64,000 nt of DNA from Thermotomaculum hydrothermale (GTDB lineage: Bacteria; Acidobacteriota; Holophagae; Thermotomaculales; Thermotomaculaceae), in the NCBI RefSeq assembly GCF_016592575.1, contig NZ_AP017470.1, positions 558,001 through 622,000 on the forward strand, written 5' to 3'. Within the stretch, counting starts at the first letter, position 1; the number at the start of each line of letters is the position of its first letter. This document shows, one piece after another, positions 36,416-44,195 of the stretch. The notes below the pieces were generated by a model, which was not told the DNA's origin, did not search any database, and saw only the letters and a list, made by a program, of their open reading frames with translations. The position numbers and the translations under genes are program-made.

Positions 36416-36949
36416 ATGGAAGTAAAAGTGAACAATTGCACTTTAAGGCTTGTAAAAGGTGATATCACTAAAGAGAGGGTGGATGCTATTGTTAACGCTG
36501 CAAACAGGCAGTTGTTGCCTGGTGGTGGAGTTTGCGGCGCAATACACAGGGCAGCAGGGGAGGGGCTTGCAAAAGAGTGCAGGGAGATAGGCTTTTGCGA
36601 CACAGGAGAAGCTGTTATTACAAATGGATACAATCTTCCTACAAACTATGTTATACACACTGTTGGGCCTGTTTATTCTGGAAGGGAAGAGGATGCAAAA
36701 TATCTTTCAAATTGCTATAAAAACTCTTTAAAGTTGGCTGTGAAAAACAACTTGAAATCAATTGCTTTTCCCTCAATTTCAACAGGCATCTTTGGTTATC
36801 CTGTAAGAGAAGCCTCAAATGTGGCTTTAAAGACAATTATTGATTTTTTAAAGGAAAATGGTAAGCCGGAATTGGTTGAAATGGTTTTATTTTCAAACAA
36901 TGACTTTAATGTTTACAAAGAATCATTGGAGAATTTAATTTCAAAATAG
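36416..36949 (+). CDS. Macrodomain protein (O-acetyl-ADP-ribose deacetylase type)
   Basis: Macrodomains bind ADP-ribose and some remove it from proteins or deacetylate O-acetyl-ADP-ribose. The 177-residue protein matches the MacroD/YmdB type: VKGDITKERVDAIVNAANRQLLPGGGVCGAIHRAAG holds the catalytic Asn and Asp region, and SISTGIFGYPVREAS the phosphate loop. RBS AAGGGGGG. It stands alone; the 202 bases before it show only a T run after the tRNA and no gene. It meets the DUF819 gene head-on after three bases. Confidence 0.9.
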   Translation: MEVKVNNCTLRLVKGDITKERVDAIVNAANRQLLPGGGVCGAIHRAAGEGLAKECREIGFCDTGEAVITNGYNLPTNYVIHTVGPVYSGREEDAKYLSNCYKNSLKLAVKNNLKSIAFPSISTGIFGYPVREASNVALKTIIDFLKENGKPELVEMVLFSNNDFNVYKESLENLISK

Positions 36950-36952
36950 ATT

Positions 36953-38065
36953 TTATTTAATTAAATAGCCAACAATTTGAACTATGTTGTATGCAAGAAT
37001 TGTTGCAATAACATAGCCAAACAGTCCAACTAAAACAGAAGGAACAACCAACTTTTCCCACTTCTTTGCCATTGCCATTCCGCATGCTGTTGTTGGCCCT
37101 CCTATGTTTGCGTTTGAGGCTATGAGAATTTCAGGAAGGGGAATTTTGAAAAGGTATCCTGTGATTAAAATAAAAATCAGGTGAATTAAAATTGTCCCCC
37201 CGGCAAATACAAAAAGGTATAGCCCTTTTTGAATAATTGTGTGAATGTTTGCACTTGCCCCAACAACGGTGAAAAACATATACATAAAGAATATTCCTAT
37301 TTCTTCGCTGCCTCTAATTTTCCCAAAGAATGAAGGAAATGCTGTTGCAAGGATTACCGTAATTACTGTTGAAATTAGAATATGCGGGATTCCCTTTGTA
37401 AATGTGCTTAAAAACATTGAAACTGTGGCAATAACTGTTGCAATTGATACAGTATAAACAATGTCAAGGGGATAGATTGCACCATTGTCTTCAATTTCAA
37501 TCTCTTCAAGGTAATCTCTGTCTTCAAATTTAAAGAATTTTCTAAAAAATTTACTTACTGATATGAAAAATAATCCCATAATGAGGAAAGCCATAACAAC
37601 ATTGTCTGCAGCAACCGCTGCTGCAAGTGTATCTCCCTCAATCTTTAGTAATTCTGAAATAGCCACAAAGTTTATTGTGCCACCTATGTATGTTGCGCTG
37701 AAAAGCCCGAGAGGTTTAAGCAATGCTTTTGTGCCGCCTAATGCAAAAAACATTGTTATTGCGCCTATAATTGTTCCAATCCCCCCTAAAATAAAGGCAA
37801 TTAGAACCTTTCCTGTTTCTTTAAATATTGAAACAAGGTTTGCCTTAAATAGAAACATTGGTATTGCAATAGGTACAATCCAGGAATAGACAAAGTCGTA
37901 AACACTGCTTTTTTCAGGAACTATTTTTAGGTTTGCAAGGAGTATCATTGTAAACATTCCTATGACAACCCCTGATATTTGCTTTCCCCACTTTGTCTTT
38001 TTTTCTAACACAAAGGCTAAAGCGGAAATTCCAACTGTTATCCCAACAAGGAGAGATTGAGGCAA
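36953..38065 (-). CDS. DUF819 (YjcL-like) membrane protein
   Basis: An integral membrane protein of 370 residues with about ten membrane segments, matching the DUF819 family; characteristic stretches are GLFSATYIGGTINFVAISE, AADNVVMAFLIMG and NANIGGPTTACGMAMAKKW. Both halves carry similar Gly/Asn-rich helix breaks, suggestive of an inverted-repeat transporter. Substrate is unknown. The only sensible start is TTG 38065, with AAGGGG upstream. It lies 19 bases after a small acidic protein gene on the same strand. Confidence 0.85.
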   Translation of the reverse strand: MPQSLLVGITVGISALAFVLEKKTKWGKQISGVVIGMFTMILLANLKIVPEKSSVYDFVYSWIVPIAIPMFLFKANLVSIFKETGKVLIAFILGGIGTIIGAITMFFALGGTKALLKPLGLFSATYIGGTINFVAISELLKIEGDTLAAAVAADNVVMAFLIMGLFFISVSKFFRKFFKFEDRDYLEEIEIEDNGAIYPLDIVYTVSIATVIATVSMFLSTFTKGIPHILISTVITVILATAFPSFFGKIRGSEEIGIFFMYMFFTVVGASANIHTIIQKGLYLFVFAGGTILIHLIFILITGYLFKIPLPEILIASNANIGGPTTACGMAMAKKWEKLVVPSVLVGLFGYVIATILAYNIVQIVGYLIK

Positions 38066-38084
38066 CTTTTTTCCCCTTTAACTT

Positions 38085-38375
38085 TTATTCGTGATTGTGT
38101 TCGTGTTCTTCTTCAGCATTTTCAGATAGAATTTCAACAAATAAATCACTTGTTACAAGTGCTGAAATTACAATTCCTGTTAATGCAGCCTTTTCATCTT
38201 TTTTGTAAAATTCTATAAACCTGTCTAATGCCTTTTCCCAGTCCGGGTCATCTGTTTCAAAGTTTTTCTTAATCTCTTCCTTGTTTGCGAAAAGGTTTTG
38301 AAGAATGCCGTATGCTGTATCAACAACATATTCCCCTAATTCTTCCAATGTTAATTCTTTTTTTTCTTCATTCAT
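38085..38375 (-). CDS. Small acidic protein with His-rich tail, unknown function
   Basis: I do not recognise this 96-residue family. It is acidic and helical with no signal peptide, includes a somewhat hydrophobic stretch (ALTGIVISALVTSDLFVEIL), and ends in EEHEHNHE, which could bind a divalent metal. RBS AAAGGAG is good and codon use is like its neighbours. It is probably cotranscribed with the DUF819 gene. Confidence 0.65.
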   Translation of the reverse strand: MNEEKKELTLEELGEYVVDTAYGILQNLFANKEEIKKNFETDDPDWEKALDRFIEFYKKDEKAALTGIVISALVTSDLFVEILSENAEEEHEHNHE

Positions 38376-38442
38376 AATTTTCTCCTTTTAAATTTTATAC
38401 ATATATTCTATTAAAAAATATTCTTTTCACAACAAAAAACAT

Positions 38443-39126
38443 TTAAATTAATACCCTGAACAAAAAGGCTGCAACCGAAGTTGAAAGGTTTAATGAGTTT
38501 ATCTTTCCCTTCATAGGGATTGTAATTACCGTGCTTTTCTTCAATATATCCTTTGAAATCCCCTCTCCCTCACTGCCAAAAATAAAGAGGTTTTTATCTG
38601 TTTTTAGGGTAAATTCATTGAGGTTGATGGCGTTTTCTGTGTTTTCCACTGAATAGAGTGAAAACCCATTTCTTCTTAAAAATTCAATATCTTCCCCAAT
38701 ATTTTCAGAAAGGCACACAGGAAGATAACACACAGCACCTGTGGAGGTTTTGAAAACTGCAGGGCTTACCTTTGCCCCAAATTTTTCACCAATTATTAGT
38801 GCATCAATTCCCGCACACTCACAAACCCTTATTGCCGCCCCTAAATTGTGGGGGTCGTTGACCCTGTCCAAATAAACCAGATTTATATTTTCTTTATCAG
38901 AAATAACACTTTCTAACTTGGCGTATTCAAAGGATTTAAGTTTTGCAATAACACCCTGATGCTCATTTGTTTTTGCAATCTTTGTTAAAATGTTTTTGTC
39001 TTTTCTAATTACAGGTATCCCTCTTACCTCAAAGCCTAACTTTTTCCTTGAAAAGTAAATGTACTCAATGTTTTTTTTGTTTGCTTTAACGCATTCTTTT
39101 ACTGCGTTTACTCCGTAAATTATCAT
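38443..39126 (-). CDS. SpoU/TrmH-family 23S rRNA methyltransferase (RlmB-like)
   Basis: An AdoMet-dependent 2'-O-ribose methyltransferase of the SPOUT knot class. The N-terminal substrate-binding domain begins YGVNAVKECVKANKKNIEYI and the three knot motifs follow: LDRVNDPHNLGAAIRVCECAG, FIFGSEGEGI and IPMKGKINSLNLSTSVAAFLF. 227 residues is slightly short but complete. The order fits RlmB (Gm2251 of 23S rRNA), though other members share the motifs. It begins two bases after gltX. Confidence 0.88.
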   Translation of the reverse strand: MIIYGVNAVKECVKANKKNIEYIYFSRKKLGFEVRGIPVIRKDKNILTKIAKTNEHQGVIAKLKSFEYAKLESVISDKENINLVYLDRVNDPHNLGAAIRVCECAGIDALIIGEKFGAKVSPAVFKTSTGAVCYLPVCLSENIGEDIEFLRRNGFSLYSVENTENAINLNEFTLKTDKNLFIFGSEGEGISKDILKKSTVITIPMKGKINSLNLSTSVAAFLFRVLI

Positions 39127-39128
39127 TT

Positions 39129-40604
39129 TTAAAAATGCTCTAAAAAGAGTTTAACCCTTTTTTCAATTGGAATAACCTGTTCAATCCCTCTTCCTTCAAT
39201 AAGGGATTCAGTTAACACATCAATTTCAGGGCCTGAATTTTTGCCTGAAACAACAACTCTTAAAGGGTGGAATAGATATTTTCCCTTAAAGCCTTCCTTT
39301 TTAACATTGTTTACTGTTTCCCAAAGGTTTTCAATTGTAATTTCTTCAAGTTCGGAGAGTTTTTCTGCAATAACCTTTGATGCTTCAAGTTGTTTTTTAT
39401 CATTTTCAAACAACTCTAAAATCTCTTTTTCTTCCCACGGCTTGTATTCAAAGAGAAATGAAACTTCATCTGGAATTTCTTTTAAAACAGTTAACCCCTT
39501 TTTAACCATATTAATCACTTTAAGAATCCAGTCTTTCTTTTCTGTGTATGCCTTTTCAAGAAACGGGTATTTGTCCAGTACAAATTCCTTTGATAATTCA
39601 AGGTATTTGTCATCTGATAACTTTTTAATATGAAGAGAGTTAATCCAGTTTAGTTTATCTGTATCAAAAACAGCAGGGGATTTTGATACCCTCTTTAATG
39701 AAAACTTTTCAATTAACTCTTTTAAAGTAAATTCTTCCCTATCTGTGCCGTCATTCCAGCCTAAAAGTGCAAGGTAATTTGTCATTGCTTCAGGCAAATA
39801 TCCCTCTTTCTTAAATTGAGAAACACTTGTTGCACCGTGTCTTTTGCTTAACTTGCTTCTATCTTTTCCTAAAATAAGGGATACATGGGCAAATTTAGGA
39901 GGCTTCCAGCCTAATGCCTCATATAGCATCATCTGTCTCAATGTATTTGGAAGGTGCTCTTCAGCCCTTATTACATGGGAAATTTCCATAAGGTGGTCAT
40001 CCACAACAACGCAGAAGTTGTAAACAGGCATACCGTTTGAACGGAGAATAACAAAGTCTCCCAAAACACCGCTTTTCCACTCAACCTTTCCCCTTACCAA
40101 ATCGTAAAGAACATAATCTTTTTCAGGCACCTTAAACCTTATTGTGTATGGAATTCCCTTATCCAATTTTTCTTTAATTTCCTTCTCGCTTAAGCGCAAA
40201 CACCTTCTGTCATAGTGGGGAGGCCTTTTTTCCTCTTCAGCCTTTTTTCTCATTTCTTCTAACTCTTCATCGGTGCAAAAGCATCTGTAAGCCTTGCCCT
40301 CTTCAAGGAGTTGATATGCGTATTTTTTATATAAATCAAGTCTTTCACTCTGCCTGTAAGGGCCGTAATCTCCGCCAATATCCGGTCCTTCATCCCATTG
40401 AAGGTTTAACCATCTTAAATCGTTTAAAACCATCTCTTCAGATTCTTTTGTTGAACGCTCTAAGTCTGTATCTTCAACCCTTAAAATAAATTTACCGCCT
40501 GTTTTTCTTGCGTAAAGGAAATTGAAAAGTGCAGTCCTTGCGCCCCCTACATGTAAATGCCCTGTTGGGCTTGGCGCAAACCTTACTCTTATTTTATTTT
40601 CCAT
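39129..40604 (-). CDS. gltX: Glutamyl-tRNA synthetase
   Basis: It charges tRNA-Glu (and possibly tRNA-Gln for later transamidation). The 491-residue class I synthetase has RFAPSPTGHLHVGGARTALFN (HIGH box region) and the KMSKS-type loop DRSKLSKRHGATSV. A cysteine set with spacing CFCTDEELEEM...YDRRC, in the family zinc-site region, is partly preserved. RBS AAAGGGAG. It lies downstream of rpsT and its terminator on the same strand. Confidence 0.96.
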   Translation of the reverse strand: MENKIRVRFAPSPTGHLHVGGARTALFNFLYARKTGGKFILRVEDTDLERSTKESEEMVLNDLRWLNLQWDEGPDIGGDYGPYRQSERLDLYKKYAYQLLEEGKAYRCFCTDEELEEMRKKAEEEKRPPHYDRRCLRLSEKEIKEKLDKGIPYTIRFKVPEKDYVLYDLVRGKVEWKSGVLGDFVILRSNGMPVYNFCVVVDDHLMEISHVIRAEEHLPNTLRQMMLYEALGWKPPKFAHVSLILGKDRSKLSKRHGATSVSQFKKEGYLPEAMTNYLALLGWNDGTDREEFTLKELIEKFSLKRVSKSPAVFDTDKLNWINSLHIKKLSDDKYLELSKEFVLDKYPFLEKAYTEKKDWILKVINMVKKGLTVLKEIPDEVSFLFEYKPWEEKEILELFENDKKQLEASKVIAEKLSELEEITIENLWETVNNVKKEGFKGKYLFHPLRVVVSGKNSGPEIDVLTESLIEGRGIEQVIPIEKRVKLFLEHF

Positions 40605-40657
40605 AATTACTCCCTTTTTTTATTTCCTGTAAATTTTAGCATTTTTGAGGGAATTTT

Positions 40658-40684
40658 AAAAAAAAAAGGCGGGATAAACCCGCC
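40658..40684 (-). terminator. Rho-independent terminator of rpsT
   Basis: GGCGGG (40668-40673) and CCCGCC (40679-40684) form a six-pair hairpin; on the minus strand ten T follow. Confidence 0.9.
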
Positions 40685-40709
40685 GTTTAATCTCAAGTTT
40701 CTTTCAAAC

Positions 40710-40982
40710 TTACGCGTTTGCAGAAGCTTTGTTGATAAGTCTGGTAAGTTTTGATACATACCTTGCTGCAGTGTTTTTGTGAATAATTCCTTTATCAGCC
40801 TTTCTCTGAATGAGAGAAACAGCTTCAGGTAAGAATTTTTTTGCTTCTTCAACCTTATTTTCTTCAACCCATCTTCTAATTTTTTTCATAGCAGTTCTAA
40901 TCTGGGATTTTGCCATTCTATTTCTCATTCTTCTTTTTAAAGCCTGTCTGGCTCTCTTGGCTGCTGATTTTGTGTTTGCCAT
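40710..40982 (-). CDS. rpsT: 30S ribosomal protein S20
   Basis: A small basic protein that binds 16S rRNA early in 30S assembly. The 90-residue product starts MANTKSAAKRARQALKRR, the classic S20 N-terminus, at ATG 40982, five bases after GGAGG; the longer frame from 40994 is not used. It ends with the helical region NTAARYVSKLTRLINKA. A promoter at 41017-41045 and a terminator enclose it as a single-gene transcript. Confidence 0.96.
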   Translation of the reverse strand: MANTKSAAKRARQALKRRMRNRMAKSQIRTAMKKIRRWVEENKVEEAKKFLPEAVSLIQRKADKGIIHKNTAARYVSKLTRLINKASANA

Positions 40983-41016
40983 TAAAACCTCCACATAATT
41001 TATCTGTCAGATTGAA

Positions 41017-41045
41017 AGTTTATTTTATTTTCCATAGATTGTCAA
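41017..41045 (-). promoter_or_regulatory. Promoter of rpsT
   Basis: On the minus strand a perfect -35 TTGACA (41040-41045) and TAAACT (41017-41022) are spaced by 17 bases, 35 bases from the rpsT start. Confidence 0.65.
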
Positions 41046-41100
41046 CATTTTTAATGTAAAAATCAGTCTTTTCTGTTAAATTAATATTAACGGAGGAGAA

Positions 41101-42039
41101 ATGGATAAAGTTGTAGTAATTGTTGGCCCAACATCAACTGGAAAGTCTGACATTGCTATAAAACTTGCGGAAGAGTTAAATGGGGAAATTGTTAATGCAG
41201 ATTCAATGCAGGTTTATAGGGGTATGGATATAGGAACGGCAAAACCGACAAGGGAAGACTTTGAAAAAGTTCCCCATCACCTTTTTGACATATGCGATTT
41301 AACAGAGAGGTTTTCTGCTGGTGAGTATGCCAAAAGGGCTTCTAAAACTATAAAAGAAATATTATCAAGGGGGAAATTGCCTGTTGTTGTAGGAGGGACA
41401 GGGCTTTATACGCAGGCTTTAATATTCGGTTTTTTTGAAGAGGATAATGTGGATAAATCTGCAGAAAAGAGTCTAAAAAAGACAATTTCAATTATGGGCA
41501 CTGAATACCTCTATTCTTTTCTTGAAAAGATTGACCCTGACTTTGCACAAAGGATAAATCCATCGGATACTCAAAGGATTTTAAGGGGGTTAACTTTTTA
41601 TTTTTCAACAGGCAGGCCTCTTTCTTCAATGTGGGAGAAAACAAAACCCTTGCTTGATAATGTTGAATTTATAGTTATAGGCTTAAAAGCGGATAGAGAA
41701 AAACTGTATGAAGCAATAAATTTGAGGGTGGACAGAATGATAACGGCAGGATTGCTAAATGAGGTTAAAACACTTTACTCTCAATATTCTGATAGAGAAC
41801 TTCACCCTTTTAAAGCAATAGGTTACAGGGAATTAATCTCTTATATAGAGGGGGAGATAACCCTAACAAAAGCAATCAACGACATTAAGAAAAACACAAG
41901 AAGGTTTGCTAAAAGGCAGATGACATGGTTTAAAAATAAGCCTATAAAATGGTTTGAGGTTGACCCGTTAAATAAAAAAATACCTTTTGATGAAATCAAA
42001 GATTATATTAAAATTGAATTAGCAAAAAATAAGGAGTAA
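41101..42039 (+). CDS. miaA: tRNA dimethylallyltransferase MiaA
   Basis: MiaA transfers a dimethylallyl group to A37 of tRNAs reading UNN codons. The 312-residue protein has the P-loop [15 protein letters not shown], the [17 protein letters not shown] motif and [13 protein letters not shown], ending with ALGYR-like AIGYREL and [24 protein letters not shown]. It is followed after two bases by hfq, a pairing known in many bacteria. Confidence 0.96.
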   Translation: MDKVVVIVGPTSTGKSDIAIKLAEELNGEIVNADSMQVYRGMDIGTAKPTREDFEKVPHHLFDICDLTERFSAGEYAKRASKTIKEILSRGKLPVVVGGTGLYTQALIFGFFEEDNVDKSAEKSLKKTISIMGTEYLYSFLEKIDPDFAQRINPSDTQRILRGLTFYFSTGRPLSSMWEKTKPLLDNVEFIVIGLKADREKLYEAINLRVDRMITAGLLNEVKTLYSQYSDRELHPFKAIGYRELISYIEGEITLTKAINDIKKNTRRFAKRQMTWFKNKPIKWFEVDPLNKKIPFDEIKDYIKIELAKNKE

Positions 42040-42041
42040 TT

Positions 42042-42275
42042 ATGACAGAAAAATCCATTAATATTCAGGATGATTTTTTAAACAGGGTTAGAAGGGAAAA
42101 GCTTTTAATTCACATCTTTCTTGTAAGTGGTAAAAGGTTAATAGGCAAGATTAAATCGTTTGACAAGTTTACAATACTTCTGGTAAACAGGGGAGTAGAG
42201 CAATTGGTCTTTAAACATGCTATTCAAACAATTTTAATTGCAGATAAGGAAGGTATGGATGAATCTGGAGATTAA
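42042..42275 (+). CDS. hfq: RNA chaperone Hfq
   Basis: Hfq is an Sm-like hexameric RNA chaperone for small RNA-mRNA pairing. The 77 residues show the Sm1 region [36 protein letters not shown] and the Sm2-like [10 protein letters not shown] (family form YKHAIST). It lacks a long C-terminal tail. RBS AAGGAG. Its last 17 bases overlap the Crp/Fnr gene in another frame. Together with the bridge-RNA candidate, this suggests an organism with a working RNA-based regulation layer, though nothing links the two. Confidence 0.93.
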   Translation: MTEKSINIQDDFLNRVRREKLLIHIFLVSGKRLIGKIKSFDKFTILLVNRGVEQLVFKHAIQTILIADKEGMDESGD

Positions 42276-42966
42276 AATTGATTTGTTAAAAAAGGTTTAC
42301 ATCTTTTCCGAGGTTTCAGAAAAGCACCTTAAAGAGATACTTATACATTGTAAAGAAAAAAGAGTGACAAAAGGGGAAATTATAGTCAGTGAAAATGAAT
42401 TAGGTGATTCAATGTATCTTATACTTGAAGGTGAGGTAAAGGTTAGTTTAATGTCAGAGGAAGGGAAGGAGATTATCCTTTCTACTTTAAGAAAGGGAGA
42501 CTGTTTTGGGGAGATGAGCCTTCTTGATGGTGAACCTCGTTCTGCAAATGTAATTGCTTTAACCGATACTGAATTGCTTGAGCTTTCAAGGGAGAGTTTT
42601 CTTAATGAAATTGTTTCCAATAAACATATTGCAGGTGCTATTTTAAAGGTGTTAAGCATGAGGTTAAGGGAGGCAAATGAAAGAATTTTAGGTTTAATGA
42701 GCAAAGATGTTTTTGATAGATTGGCAGAATACTTTCAGAAAGAGGCAAGTGTTAAGGGAAGAGAACTTATAGACGGTAGTGTTGTATTTGAAAGGCTTCC
42801 CCAGAGTGAAATTGCTTCAATTGTAGGAAGTTCAAGGGAAACGGTAACAAGGGCTATTAAAGAAATGGTTGATAAAGGGATGATAATTGCTTCAGGGAAG
42901 CAGATAATTTTAAAAAAAAACTTTCAAAACCTTTTGATAAAAAGGCATAAGGAAAGATATGGATAA
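42259..42966 (+). CDS. Crp/Fnr-family transcriptional regulator
   Basis: A cyclic-nucleotide-binding-fold regulator with a helix-turn-helix at its C-terminus. I chose ATG 42259, five bases after AAGGAAGG, rather than a TTG further up. The N-terminal beta barrel includes [16 protein letters not shown] and [23 protein letters not shown] corresponds to the Arg/Ser phosphate site of CRP, so a cyclic nucleotide is a possible ligand. The HTH is [19 protein letters not shown]. There is no Fnr-type N-terminal cysteine cluster. 235 residues. It overlaps hfq and the PilZ gene by 17 and eight bases. Confidence 0.9.
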   Translation: MNLEIKIDLLKKVYIFSEVSEKHLKEILIHCKEKRVTKGEIIVSENELGDSMYLILEGEVKVSLMSEEGKEIILSTLRKGDCFGEMSLLDGEPRSANVIALTDTELLELSRESFLNEIVSNKHIAGAILKVLSMRLREANERILGLMSKDVFDRLAEYFQKEASVKGRELIDGSVVFERLPQSEIASIVGSSRETVTRAIKEMVDKGMIIASGKQIILKKNFQNLLIKRHKERYG

Positions 42967-43309
42967 TTTTAAAAATAAATTAGAACTTAAACAATTGAAG
43001 ATTCCTATTTCTATTGAGTATTCACTTGACCAGGATGTTGAAATTTTGCCTGTTTCTTTTTTAAGCATGAGAGGAATGTTTGCTGAAACAACAATAGATT
43101 ATCCAATAGGGGCAAATGTTGTTGTTCGTTTTTATTTACCTCAATTTGATAAAGTTGTTGAAGCTGTAGGTGAAATTGTTGAAAAGGTTAAGGAAGGAGT
43201 GGAAGAAACAGGGAAGTGGAATGTGCCAGGAATTTTTATAAAGTTTAAAGCTATAAACACAGAAGATAGAGAATATCTTGAATCTTTTTTAAAAGAAAAT
43301 GCTATTTAA
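42959..43309 (+). CDS. PilZ-domain-like protein
   Basis: PilZ domains bind cyclic di-GMP. The 116-residue protein has the beta-barrel pattern of PilZ (LSMRGMFAETTIDYPIGANVVVRFYLPQ and GIFIKFKAINTEDREYLESFL). The usual RxxxR and DxSxxG ligand motifs are weak: the first is not evident and the second appears as SFLSMRG. It may therefore be a non-canonical member. It starts within the end of the Crp/Fnr gene and the RBS AAGGAAAG lies inside that gene. Confidence 0.78.
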   Translation: MDNFKNKLELKQLKIPISIEYSLDQDVEILPVSFLSMRGMFAETTIDYPIGANVVVRFYLPQFDKVVEAVGEIVEKVKEGVEETGKWNVPGIFIKFKAINTEDREYLESFLKENAI

Positions 43310-43310
43310 T

Positions 43311-43781
43311 TTAATCCTTTAAAACTGCATAAACCTCATTTTTATTTATCTGTTTTTCTTCTTTTCTGCTTTTCCAGAATTTAAAAAAGTTTACAATCCT
43401 CTTTCCAATTGGCGGTTTTTTAAGTTTATCCTTGTAAAAATCTTTTGGATATTTTGTAACCAGCACAACCTGATAACATAAAAGCCCCTTGCCCTTTTTA
43501 ATCCTCTTTACCGGGCGGTTAAAGATGTAAAAATCAGAGATAAAGTCTATTTCATGCTCTCCGTCTTTTAAATTGTAAATGTAAAGTTTGTCTCCTTTTT
43601 TATGGATTATTGGGATTTCTTTTCCATCAACTATTAACTTTAAGGGATATTTTACTGTTTTGTTAAACAGAAAAATAAAAGTATTGGTTTTTTTGCACTT
43701 TTTATCGTATTTTGAAAGATGAACTTTGCAGGATATTGAAAAAATGGATATTAAAACAAGAATAAAACCTAATTTCCTCAT
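43311..43781 (-). CDS. Small lipoprotein, unknown function
   Basis: The 156 residues begin with a lipoprotein signal sequence ending in IFSISC (lipobox-like, Cys 18). The mature part is Lys-rich with beta strands and two further early Cys. I do not recognise a family. RBS CAGGAGG. It faces the PilZ gene convergently, one base between stops. A 414-base gap follows on its 5' side; this holds the repeat block described at 43851-44110 and then the promoter of the 815-residue protein gene. Confidence 0.7.
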   Translation of the reverse strand: MRKLGFILVLISIFSISCKVHLSKYDKKCKKTNTFIFLFNKTVKYPLKLIVDGKEIPIIHKKGDKLYIYNLKDGEHEIDFISDFYIFNRPVKRIKKGKGLLCYQVVLVTKYPKDFYKDKLKKPPIGKRIVNFFKFWKSRKEEKQINKNEVYAVLKD

Positions 43782-43850
43782 AATTCCTCCTGAAAAGAAA
43801 ATATCATAACTCGTTTAAATAGTAAATAGAAAGATTAGAAAAGGGGTATT

Positions 43851-44110
43851 GGATGTTGGATTATGAATTTTAGATTATGGATTATAAATTATGGATTTTA
43901 GATTATGGATTCTGAATGCTGGATTGAGGAAGGGATTTTTTAAATAAAAGGATTTTTACCTCAATCCATAATCTATCATTCAAAATTCAAAATCTTTTAA
44001 AAAAGGATTTTTACCTCAATCCATAATCTATCATTCAACATTCAAAATCTTTTAAAAAAGGATTTTTACCTCAATCCAACATTCAACATTCAACATCTTT
44101 TAATAAAAAA
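43851..44110. repeat. Inverted/tandem AT-rich repeat block (family copy B)
   Basis: The left part (43851-43930) contains two imperfect copies of a word set around GATTATGAATTTTAGATTATGG. The right part holds three direct units of 55 bases starting at 43951, 44006 and 44061, each beginning GATTTTTACCTCAATCC. The left GGATTGAGG (43921-43929) is the complement of each right CCTCAATCC, so the whole block can fold. The third unit is degenerate. No open frame of note runs through it. Confidence 0.85.
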
Positions 44111-44141
44111 ATTTTGTCTCTAAATGTCGCAATTTGTTGCT

Positions 44142-44170
44142 TTGAAAAGTTGGGGGAGAAGGTGTAAAAT
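44142..44170 (+). promoter_or_regulatory. Sigma-70-type promoter for the 815-residue exported protein
   Basis: TTGAAA (44142-44147) and TAAAAT (44165-44170) are spaced by 17 bases, 26 bases before the start at 44196. Confidence 0.6.
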
Positions 44171-44195
44171 CTATAAAAAAGCAGGAGAAAGTTAA

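Noticed and set aside
40607-40867. 86-residue minus-strand frame overlapping rpsT
   Set aside because: It runs through the rpsT terminator and is a shifted frame of a clear S20 gene.
43951-44110. CRISPR-like array
   Set aside because: The three 55-base units are direct tandem repeats without unique spacers, and no cas genes are nearby.
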